64,000 bases of DNA from Ascidia mentula. Lineage: Eukaryota > Chordata > Ascidiacea > Phlebobranchia > Ascidiidae. Made by a program: the position numbers and the translations under genes. Positions 37,187 to 48,000 of the stretch are shown one piece after another. The stretch's first letter is position 1. The number at the start of each line of letters is the position of its first letter. The notes under the pieces are model-generated. The model searched no databases, had not been told where the DNA came from, and saw only the letters and a list, made by a program, of their open reading frames with translations. Location of the stretch: contig OX387200.1 of assembly GCA_947561715.1 (NCBI GenBank), forward strand, positions 22,658,201 through 22,722,200. Direction: 5' to 3'.

Positions 37187-39335
37187 GACTCTAGGTATTC
37201 CATTGCTACACTTATGTTCATGGTTCCGACTTCGCGTCATCAATTGGCCTGACGTCATAATGCTGCAGGTAAAGACTGGAGGAAAATGCATTGGATTAGA
37301 TGTGAGTTCTTCAACAAAACGCGTGTAGCGCTGCAGTAAATCATTTTGTGGGGTATTTGTTTGTTTAGACAAAGCAGAAATTGTCGAAGAATAACAGTAT
37401 CAAGCACCAAAAACGAAAATTTACGTTTAGGCGAAGTAAATCGTTTGGAATTAACCGCAACTAGCTCGTCTGGCAGCTAAATTGCATCGATGTGCGCGTT
37501 TACTATCTTGTTAGTGGGGAAAATCGCAACATATGAAACAAAAGACTCTAAATCAAATTATAAACGTGTTTTCCTAATTCTCCAGGTCAGTGGTCTCCAA
37601 CCTTTATATGAAGCGACCCCATTTTGTTTTCCGATACGGAGAAAAATATTTCAAGTAATGCTGAAACTAAATAACACGAGTAAGTATGCACAATTATGGA
37701 AAAATATGGCTACACAAAAGTATTCCAAAATGATTGTTTTCAAGAAGTTTCAATTAACACATGAGCCTGATTTCACAAATACAAAACTGTCCATTTGTTT
37801 CAACATTTAATTTGCACTGCTAATGCGATGGTTGACCTGCATACTGTCCACGAGTTTTTGAAGCCGCGGCTTGACTTTGCACAAGCTTTAACCGCATGTC
37901 ATCCTCTGCTTCCGGTCGATTACGATGTTTCGTTTTTAATATACTCATTGCGCTGAATCCGGCTTCACGCAGCCATGTGGTTGAAAACGGGATAAGTTGT
38001 TGAATAACAAGATTTGACAGAGTCGGGAAACACAATGGTTTAATTGTGACACGAGGTAGCAAGCTGTGCTCCAAAACACAGGCAAATGTTGCGAACTAGA
38101 ACAAAAAAGTATCAGCCTTCTTCGGTATTAAATTGAAGCGCTAACAAATTGAATTGAAGCGACCAGAGGAAAAGTTATCGCGACCCACAGGTTGGAGACC
38201 ACTGCCCTAGGTCACTTTAGAAAGTTCTGCAAAAAGTAATAAAATTTACGAAAATTTCCTCACTATCAAGAAACATAACAGACAAGCTTTAGTGTCCATC
38301 TTCTGTCAGGTTCCATAAGACCAAGACTAATATGCCTCAATAAAAACGCACACAACAGCCAAAAATTCCAGAGGTTTTTCTTCGCCCAATAAGCGGAAAT
38401 TTTCGTTTTTGGTGCTTGATAGCATACTTATATTTTTCGACAATTTATGGATTGCTTTAACGTAACATTTTCCCCACAAAATCATTTAGGGCTGCGCCAC
38501 ATGCGTTTTAGTAAATAACTCCTATCTAAACCTGTAGCGGCCGTAATTTACTCAAAATCTGTGCAGCCTGGATCTGCACCAACCGCCGCACTAGGGGGTT
38601 TCCTAATCTGTTTTGAACGCAATACTGCCTGCCTTTTCGGATACAAATTCCTCTTCGCTTGCACAACAGCATTGGTTCTCTGTTAAACGAACAGAAACGT
38701 GTCACAATCGGCAATAATACGCACATTCAATATGGCCGATAAACTTACACAAAGAAATATGTTACATTAAGAAAGTCAACACCTCTTAACTCATACACAA
38801 ATATTATCACGACATTTAACTAACACAATTTCACATTCAATTACGTACCAACTTCTTAGGAGTCCAGGACTGAATTACAGGCACTTTGACGGACTAAGAC
38901 GTTTCAGCATTTCAATTACTTTAACTTTCATGTTTTTATAGCTACACATAAAACACTAATGTTAGAACAAAACATTTCCAAAACTAAATTGGATCAACTA
39001 TGAACCGCGACAACTGAAACTGCTGCTTACAGCACAGAAAGAAACTGTAAAACGTGGTCAGCACAAGATTGCGACACTAATGACATCACACGCATTGTTA
39101 CGTTTTTGGATTTCTAACCAATCATGGTAAGTGCCTTGTTACGTCATAGTCAATGAAGTCAGATCACTGACATGAACCAGAAACAGGGAAAGAAAGCACA
39201 TAAGTCATTTCTCGCTGTAACAAAACCAATGTATTTTTGGCCAATCTTTGCCTGTAGCACTGTGACGTGTCAAACCCATTGTTGATGCGAAGTCGGAACC
39301 ATAAATACCAACTTAGCAACGGAAATTCTAAAGTC
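37187..39335. mobile_element. 2.1-kb inverted-repeat element holding a second inverted pair and a hAT insertion
   Basis: Outer arms at 37187-37270 and 39245-39335 share GACTNTAG...ATTNCNTTGCT and TATGGTTCCGACTTCG-like sequence in opposite orientation. An inner pair at about 37310-37440 and 38380-38520 shares CACCAAAAACGAAAATTT and TTTTGTGGGG blocks. The hAT element 37588-38204 sits between the inner arms. No coding sequence except in the hAT piece; target duplication not found. Confidence 0.6.
37588..38204 (-). mobile_element. Internally deleted hAT transposon with the C-terminus of its transposase
   Basis: Ends CAGTGGTCTCCAACC and GGTTGGAGACCACTG are perfect inverted 15-mers. Flanking octamers CTCCAGGT and CCCTAGGT match at 6 of 8 positions. 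A minus-strand frame at 38074-37820 encodes TTWLREAGFSAMSILKTKHR followed by NRPEAEDDMRLKL and a C-terminal PSH, the end of the hAT dimerisation region as seen in Charlie/ZBED-type transposases. The rest of the transposase is missing. Confidence 0.9.
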
Positions 39336-40135
39336 AGAGTTTGCCTCTGGCCAGGGTCGCCAGTTCAAACTGTGTAATTTGCCCACGCTTGTTAAAAATC
39401 ATTAGGATTGGATGCGATGTTAACACACACTGTAAACCTACTCGCAAACGAAGGTAAAAATTATATTCGCATTTTTATTATCTATCCCCAAAGTCAAACA
39501 AGCTCACCTTAATTGCTGCAACAAAAAGTGATCGTACTCAACACGTTAATGCTAGGTATATCCCAAAAAGGGAAAGTTGCGTATTGGGCCGAATATATAA
39601 TAACGTCATAAATTTTCAAATTGAGTCAAAATTGTAAGCGGCTTTTGTACTTGTGTTTAATTGTGTGCTAAATCCGATTGTGTTTTTTGATAAAATCCTA
39701 ATTTCGGGCACAAATTTAAGTTGACCCATTAAATGTAGGATTCGCGATCATTGGATTCGGTCGAATACTGAAATATATCTGCTATTCGGTCAAATCTGAA
39801 TATGGGCACGTGCGGTTTCGGCACAATGTTTTAATATTTTTTTAAAAACGCCTTAATTGAACACACGTAAGACATGTTTGCAAAAATCACCGCATCACCA
39901 CGTGATTCCCACCTCAAACACTATATTACCTTATACCCTATGTATTAGGCTTAATATTTTATTCGAACAGGTTAGAAATAGCATCCCGAATATCACAAAA
40001 TACATAAAGAAATACAGGATATTAAAGAAAGTGGAGAGTGCCGTTTAAGTCGGTTTATCGATGTGGTTTGGGATAGGAGTGAATAGCTACACTTGTTGAG
40101 GCAAAGGTGCGTCGAGTTGGGGCATTTTTGGGAAG
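39336..40135. other. Intergenic sequence without supported features
   Basis: AT-rich; no gene or repeat family recognised by eye. Confidence 0.4.
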
Positions 40136-40600
40136 TTAATGTAAGCAGGGTAAGCATGCGAGGGTATTGTTAAGGGGGGTATATTTTGGCGAAGGTTGAG
40201 AGCAGTTGGATAGAGGGACAGTTGTTAAAGAGGTGTGTAAAAGGTTTCCAGTGGGTATAGTCGCAAAATAGAGCGAAAGGATTTTGTTAGTGAGTCTGCT
40301 GTAACTAAAAGTTTTCAGGTAGTTGGGTAAAATGGGGTTATGTATTTGTGTCCAGTCCGGAAATCGAAAGGTTTTTTGAGTGTCGTTTGTTATTAGCAAT
40401 TGCTTCGGATTTTGTGGTGTTGAGCTTAAGGCCAGGGAGTTTATCAATGATGACAAGACCTATAGGAAGAGGTTGCTCGGATGAGCCATCGCTAGGGTGA
40501 CGTTATCGGCGTGAGCAATTGCCTTGGGTATGTTGCGGGTGGTTTTCTAGAGCAACAGTTCTAGGACAATCACGAAGAGGCAAAGATTTGAAAATATGTG
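40136..40600 (-). pseudogene. Degenerate LINE reverse-transcriptase fragment
   Basis: Translated on the minus strand, two frames in succession give a decayed active-site region (IAHADNVTLA, in place of xADDxxL), then LPGLKLNTTKSEAIANNKRH and a SISGLDTNT-like block, in the order of LINE RT palm/thumb motifs (K-x-E/x-A after N-x-x-K-S). Stops and a frame change separate the pieces. The clade (L1/Tx1-like or Jockey-like) cannot be fixed. Confidence 0.55.
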
Positions 40601-42828
40601 CAGAATTTTTTGGTTGGTGTTGAGGAATGGGCGGTGCCCTATTCAAAATTTACCCAAAAAGCATATTGGGCGATGACATTTGGCTGCGATGATGACATGA
40701 GGGCAGCAATAATGTCGGCTAGTCGGATGTGTGATTGCGATGTTACCGAATGCGATTGGGTAGTTAGTTATACGCCATAGTTATCTTAGCTTTTATACGT
40801 TTGAAGAAAGGTATTAAATACATTTGTAATGTCACAATAAGTATTTAATTAAATGCGGGTTTACGCAAAAGAAAACAAAAAAATAAAATCGAAAACTATT
40901 TTGTGGTTGCCCGTATAAAAATAATATTTTATCAGGAGTGAAAGTTTCACGTACTGACTGGTTACATAAAAATAACATAAGCCCAAAAGCGCGCAACTTT
41001 GCAACAGGCTGTAAAATGCTTGTAGTAAAACGTTTAGAAAAAAAGAGTAGTTTTTTGAAGAAAAAGGTCATTAGAACCATTTATACTATTACAACTTTTC
41101 ACAGTACATCCACAACAAATACGTCAGAAATTACAAAATATTTAACGAATGGACATTTACGTAGATCATTATCGTAGATCTTGAAAGAGCCAAGCTGGTA
41201 ATCCTGTCCACCATAGAAAAAAAAATATTTTTGTCTTAAGTTTGTGAAAAATGGCACCGTTTAAACTACGTAAATGACACACTCGCGACATGAAATTCGC
41301 TAAAGCAGTCGAATTATGGCGGTGGGGTTGTACAGAACGATAGTTGGGCCAACCATTGATTGGCGGTAGCCAATACCTGAACAATATACAATGCCCACAG
41401 GGGCCGATTGGTGCCTTTTTTAATGTTAATTTATTCACTTTTTTATCGCAGCCGTAATAAAGCTTTTATATGTAGGCGCTTTTTATGTTCATTTAACTGG
41501 CATACAGGCTACATACGTGCACCAGATGATGCGATCTTCCATTGAGAAAACAATGAACCTGTATCTGACGTCACATTTCTCGTATGTTATGTTGTGTTTA
41601 CGTGGCATCTGTATTTTTATTAACGTCGAGTAATACGCCACGAACCCATTTCAACATACGGCGAATATATAAGCCACACATCTTGGGTAAAAGAAGATAT
41701 ATATAATTCAGTCTTTGAAGAGGACGATATTTCAGTCTATAACTCTATTCCATGATTTCTTTATAGACTCACAGACAGAGACTTTAGTACGCGTGGTTTG
41801 TAACGTTTTGTTGTAATACTTGTGCGACTTTTATTTATGCATTAAACTGACAGATTAACTTTGGTTTAGATAGTAGCCTTTTTATCAGGAGTCAGATATA
41901 CGGCAGTGTTAATATTTTGTGTAGACGTTTAAACAACGCCCTACAAACCCTTCATGGCTGCTCTGCAAACTATGAAGTGAATAGTTATACCAGAAATGGA
42001 TACACAGCTCTAAAAAGTTGCACATTGCCTAAAAACGATTTGCTATACAGTGGGGATTTCCCTAACGTCATCATGCTGTGGTTCCACATGCACAATTTCC
42101 GTGGCGTTTTGGTTTGTAGTAAATGATTTTATTCAAATAAACATTTTGTTATAATCACATGATACTTTTGTGGTCATTTTAATTTTAAGGTTGTGAACAT
42201 ATGCATTTACCAACTGCAACAAACGAAGATCAATTTGGATAAAACAAATGGTAATGATTTGCAATGTAGTGTTCATGGTACATGCGCAATGAGTGTTAAA
42301 AAGGTCCGTTCACCTGTTGGCTATACACTAAATTGTTCCTGGAACCGATCTCCTCAGTTTCGCTATTGAAATCTATCGATGTCCGCTGCACCTTCATATA
42401 TGTAAGTGGCAAACTTGAATAAGAGACACTACATATGATATATTAAAATTCATATATGCTTGACTAAATCACTTCAAATCAACCCATGTTTTTGTTTCAA
42501 TTTAATGTAGGTAATAACACCCTTGGTAGAACTGGAACTAGGTGTGTTATATGGACAATCAACAGATATATTTTCAGAATAATGTATGCACGATGTGTGG
42601 AAAATAAATCTAGTCTTATCTTCCTAATCAGAAGTCATCCCACACTCAAAAGCTGAACCTAGCATCTTCATAATGCATTGTGCAGCCATACTACATGCAA
42701 GGAGATATTTTAGATTCTAATTGACCTCTAGTTCCAGAATACTTGGCAATTCCACTGGTCTCAAACAAACAATCCAAATAAGCAATTTTTTAAATATTTA
42801 ATGCCAAACAGCTTTCACAGCCAGTTGC
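40601..42828. other. Gene-poor interval
   Basis: No supported gene. A TATA-like ATATATAAG at about 41664-41672 lies 245 bases before a 69-codon frame (41917-42126) that is followed by AATAAA near 42137; this could be a short transcript but nothing in the protein is recognisable. The remainder is AT-rich. Confidence 0.35.
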
Positions 42829-42834
42829 TTTATT
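42829..42834 (-). terminator. poly(A) signal of the ADP/ATP translocase gene
   Basis: AATAAA on the minus strand about 230 bases after the translocase stop. Confidence 0.6.
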
Positions 42835-43066
42835 TAACAAACAGAAAATATGGGCTTTAAACCATAAAAGATTTTGACACTGCACAACACAGGGCAAAAA
42901 AACTTGATCCTTTCTAGTCGAATAAGTTAAATGCAGGCTCCAAAAACAAACGCATCTTACTTTTGCGAAAATTGTCTAAAATGGTATGTTTACATACAAA
43001 TTTCACTAATAGTTGAAACAAACGTTAAGACTTTAAATTGAAAAACATCTTGTTATAGTTGCATTA

Positions 43067-43978
43067 TTAGTGGACAGACTTTCCGAAAAGGACACTCTTC
43101 AGCTCATCATAAAGAACAAGCACCAAAGCACCACCAGTGCCTCTCAGGACATTGGAGAAGGCTCCTTTGAAGAAAGCTTTGCCGCCTTCCTGCTGACGGA
43201 TCTTGCGCCAGCAATCAATTGTGCCCTTGTACATTATATCTTCCTTTGCACGACCAGACTGCATCATCATACGACGTCTTACTGTATCAAATGGATAAGA
43301 AATGATGCCAGCTCCAGTGGTGACGGTTTGGGCAATTAGCCAGCTGACCACAATTGGGGTTTCCTTCGGATTCGGTAACATTCCCTTAACTGTATCATAG
43401 GTACCGAAGTATGCTGCTCTGTACACAATAATTCCTTGGATAGAAACAATGAAACCTTGGTAAAGACCTCTAACTCCATCACGTTTGGCAATGGTGGCAA
43501 TACAGTTGCCTAAACCTGTAAATTCTCTGGATGAACCTTTTCCAACATCAGCAGCAAGTCTGGTTCGGGCAAAATCAAGAGGATACACAAAGCACAAGCC
43601 AGTGGCTCCAGCTGCACCACCAGAAGCAAGATTTCCAAGAAAATAACGCCAAAATTGGGTTTTCTTGTCAACACCGGCCAAAAATATTTGCTTATAAGTG
43701 TCCTTGAAAGCGAAGTTAAGTGCCTGCGTTGGAAAATACCTTATAACATTGGCCAAGTTTCCTCTCCAAAATGAACCGAACCCCTGCTCCTTTGGAATTC
43801 TGACGAAGGCATCAACAATACCCTTGTATTCGGTTCCAGCTTCAATTTGCTTGGACGCCGCTTGAACTTGAAGTAACAGTTTGACTCTTTCGATGGGAGC
43901 AACAATGGTTTTCGATATGGCTGCTGCCGTACCTCCAACAGCCAGATCTTGTGCGAAGTTTACAAAACTAAAAGGCAT
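43067..43978 (-). CDS. SLC25A4: Mitochondrial ADP/ATP translocase (adenine nucleotide carrier)
   Basis: A single exon of 303 codons, the normal family length. The carrier exchanges cytosolic ADP for matrix ATP across the inner mitochondrial membrane. Three solute-carrier repeats are visible with PX[DE]XX[KR] signatures PIERVK (near residue 28), PLDFAR and PFDTVR, and the ADP/ATP-specific hexapeptide RRRMMM immediately follows the third. Further conserved blocks are [20 protein letters not shown] and [18 protein letters not shown]. The start Met opens [19 protein letters not shown], matching animal ANTs. Vertebrate SLC25A4/5/6 arose by later duplications, so the symbol stands for the ANT family. 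It lacks introns within the CDS; whether a 5' non-coding exon exists cannot be told. Confidence 0.97.
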   Translation of the reverse strand: MPFSFVNFAQDLAVGGTAAAISKTIVAPIERVKLLLQVQAASKQIEAGTEYKGIVDAFVRIPKEQGFGSFWRGNLANVIRYFPTQALNFAFKDTYKQIFLAGVDKKTQFWRYFLGNLASGGAAGATGLCFVYPLDFARTRLAADVGKGSSREFTGLGNCIATIAKRDGVRGLYQGFIVSIQGIIVYRAAYFGTYDTVKGMLPNPKETPIVVSWLIAQTVTTGAGIISYPFDTVRRRMMMQSGRAKEDIMYKGTIDCWRKIRQQEGGKAFFKGAFSNVLRGTGGALVLVLYDELKSVLFGKSVH

Positions 43979-45057
43979 CTTGAATGAAAATCTTCTTTAG
44001 CAACGTAACGGAACTTTAAATCAGATCAAACCCAAATCGATTCCTGCAGAGTTACACTGGCAACGACGAAGGACGAAAGGAACTGCTTTATAGTGCTTTC
44101 CTAACCTTAAAACCTCCCGGATGTATTTCGCAATGTCACAGGGTTAAAGGTTGCGTAATTATCACAGTGGAAAAGGGAGCTTGTTTTTATCTCTACATAT
44201 AACTGTACATTTCATTTGTTTTGTAACAATGCTGTAAACAACAAGTAAAAATAGCTAAAATAACAATCATTATGTCATGACAACACAGGCGCATGTCTGA
44301 TAAAGTTGACATATGTACAACCATTTTAGTATTCTATGGCACAACAAATGTATGTATATTACGGTGGCTCACAAGTGCCACCATAGTATATTATTACATG
44401 ATGACCAATTAATGCCGATCATAAAATAAAAATTCAAATTTGATTTTTTAAGAATGGAAAGTTCTGCATGAAGTAATTCCATGGTCCCAGATTCACTTTT
44501 CTTGGCGTGCATTGAGATCTGTGAAGTTGTCCGACGTAATAGAGATCAGTGGTAATAACGCACCGAGCGGATAATAAATACCTTGCAAGAATGTTTGGTT
44601 ACAAACAATGGTATTAACTCGGTTTAAACCTTGTGTACGTCGGCACAAATTGTAATACACATAAGTTTGCCGTTTCTTGAAAATTTGCTAATTTTTATAG
44701 AATGCAGAGATCATCGTTAACTTTTTAAATATATAAAAATGTCCAACATGTAAATAATTTTATTTTTCTATGGTATGGCTATGCAGCATGATGAATCATT
44801 CCTAACTTTTCCATTGCACAACAATTCTTGTATTGTTTAAAAATCTATCCAAATTTCAAACAATTTGTAGCCTATGAATCGCATATGAAATGTGCAAGCA
44901 AACTCTACTATGTTATGTAACTCCTTGGCCAATAATCCCAGTTGCCAAAATGTTTGACATTAAATAAAAAACATTGTATTATAGCCCAATTCACAAATTT
45001 TTATTTTACAAAAAGAAAACGCAAAAAATAGATAAACTTGTTTTAAGTTTTACTGAA
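43979..45057. other. Intergenic space between the divergent translocase and SFSWAP genes
   Basis: AT-rich 1.1 kb holding both promoters. I see no clear TATA box near the translocase start and no other gene. Confidence 0.45.
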
Positions 45058-48000
45058 ATGAAAACTGCGGAAGAAGAGGAATTGCCCTGTTTGAATATGT
45101 GAGGTAACTTTATCTTTATAATGCAGGTATGAACAGTCAGAAAAAATTGCCTTCCTAAAGGCAAGGATTTTCATCGACCGAAGCATGCAAGCAAAGGGAT
45201 TTACTCATGCACCAAAAATTTTATTAAAGCATCAAAAATGGCTTAAGCAAGAAAATACATACAAGGTAAATTTTTGATTGTTGCAATTTTTTGTTGAAGG
45301 TTTATCAACAAAAACAGTAAGCTGCCAGGCTAGCGTAATTTCAGATTGGAAAGTATGTGATTAAAAAAAATGAGCCAATGCATTAACATTTGTTAGTCAA
45401 AAGTTTGCTAGTTTGTCCATGCAATCGCAATTAGTGAAAAATCTTCTGGTAATATCCCATCCAAATTCTTTTGTGGGGTTTAAAAATAAAATAAATATTG
45501 TTGTATATCTTGAATAATTTATGTGGATTAATATAATTGTGGGGTCGTTAGGCATATTAGCAACAAAAGAGATATTTGAAACAATAACTATTTGAGTTAA
45601 TTTTTCAATGTATCTTTGATATTTTTATATTACTGAGTAAAATGTTTTTATTGTTTTTTAAAATTTATCCACCCTAACAGCCTGTGACAGGCAAAATACA
45701 GGATAAATCTTGTTTTTTAAGCAAAGAGAATCACATGTGAAAGAAATAGTGAAGGAAAATAATTTGGATGATGAATTGCTTGTGTTTGGGTACGCAAGCA
45801 AACTTTACCCTCCAGACTTGCACTCATCGAGTATTGCAAAAAACAAGCATTTAATTCTTTGGAATGAGGATCACAAAGTAGACTTATTATTAGATAGGTA
45901 AATAATTATTTCAGATACTTGCATCAGGAAATTTACTTGCAGTTTAAGCTCTATTTTAATGAGAATATTGACAGAAACCTACTTGATGAATCTGGTAAGA
46001 TGGTAGGTAAAAATCCAAACTCCCAGACCAACTGTGCAAATGTTCCTTAAACTCTAAAATAAATGGTTCATTTTAAGCATTTGCATATTGTGACCCATAC
46101 TCAGATACGACTGCAGAGCTTCTTTGTACGATCTCTCAGAGTTTGATGGTGACTCATGGAATAAGGTGTACAAGGTATATGTTGCATAATCTGATACGTT
46201 GTACAAATTGTTACAATAACTGATTTCAGTCTCATTTTTAACTGTTAAAAGACCCCTTAATTCCCATAATCAAGTTTTGAAGGTTATTTGCATATACTAA
46301 CTGTTGTGCTGGTTTTCCAAAAACATTTGCTGGAGTTTGTGACTTATGGAGGTGCGCTGATGTTATTCGAAGGAAAAGAAATATTATTGCAGCAGCATTG
46401 GGCAGTACACAAAACACGTTCAAATACGCTAAAAAAATTTCTGCATCTATGCTCATTTAACTGTAATTAAAATGTGTTTTGCTGGTCGTTTTATGGCTTT
46501 TTCTATTGGAACAGAGAAGTACAAAATAGGATTTTTTTTCAACTAAACTTACTGTCATCCCCAACATATACTTTGTCCTATATCCACCAAAACATTGGTA
46601 GCATTAAATATATTCTCTTTAAATAATAGGGGTTTATTTGATGATGTTTCATGAATTAAAAAATGTAGCTAGTTGATGTTTATGAAATATTACACTTTCC
46701 CAATCTTGTGATTATTTTAGTTTGGCCTTACCCCAAGTTTAACCACAAATTTGTATTAAGTTGTCAGAGGAGGAAATGAAGTTGGAGGAACATCTTGATG
46801 AGGAACGGTACCGAGCATTGAAAGTCAATGAAACAGAAGAAACTATTCGACAAGGTTACAAATTTATACCACAACATTCAATTTAGATGATATGTCAGAA
46901 GTAAAAGTTTATCCAAACACATTGCTTTACATTTTATCTGCAACAATAGCAAACTGGTAACTTTCACCAAATTGGAACAAGGTATATATATAGCTGGACT
47001 TATTAGCAAACAGTCATTGTGATCTTGGCAAAAAATAGTGTGATTTGTGGTGTTTTAATTGAAAACATGCAAAAAATCTGTGATTGGGCTGAGGGTGCCA
47101 AATGATCAGATAATAATATTGCTTGTAAAGTCTGAAGCATTAGGTGGTCCTTAATTTCATCTGCCTGCAAAATGATACTACAAATTATGAGGAAAATTTC
47201 AACAATCTTTCCAGTAAGGCGTTGTATTGTGGCCTGATTCAATTAGTTATTTGACAGAAGAGGAATTGAGACGACTTCATGCTTCCATCACAACAAGATC
47301 ATATGGACAAGTTGGATTTGAATATGAATGTACCCCATCTGCTCCAACACCACCTGAACATGATAAGGAGGAAAATGTTGATGAAAAACCTTTTTTTGCT
47401 CCAGTTTCACTTGCAGTTCCAAAAGAAATGGAAATTGTAAGCAAAGTGGGATCACACACAAATTCTATCGCTTAGTTTTGTTATTTAGCCCCCAACAGAA
47501 AAGATGCAGGCAATAATAGAGAAAACAGCTGACTTTGTAAGCAAGCAAGGGACACAAATGGAAATTGTGCTCAAAGCAAAACAATCAAACAACACACAAT
47601 TTCAATTTCTTCAATATGGTCACTACCTTAACCCCTATTATAAACATATGGTACGTCACTATTATGATTAGACATATTATTCAATTATTAAAAACAACCT
47701 AATGGCAGGTGGTGAGGATTAAGGAAGGAAAATACAAACCTGGTGTGAAAGAAAATGAAGAGCAGGAGGTGAGATTGTTAAAGAAAACTCATTTATTTTT
47801 ACCTATTTTTCTGTTGTTTTTGTGAGGATTCTGATAGTTCAAGTGATGGCGAAGGATATTTGCATCCTAGTTTATTTGCATCTGCCCATAAACAGCATGA
47901 CAAGGAAAAGGATGAAAAGACAAAGGTAAGTTAACAAATAGAAAATAAAAGTTTAAGGCATTTGCACCTTAAATTTTTATTTTTAGTTTCATTCCAGCTT

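Noticed and set aside
43070-43339. Plus-strand frame opposite the translocase
   Set aside because: Antisense shadow of a strongly conserved CDS.
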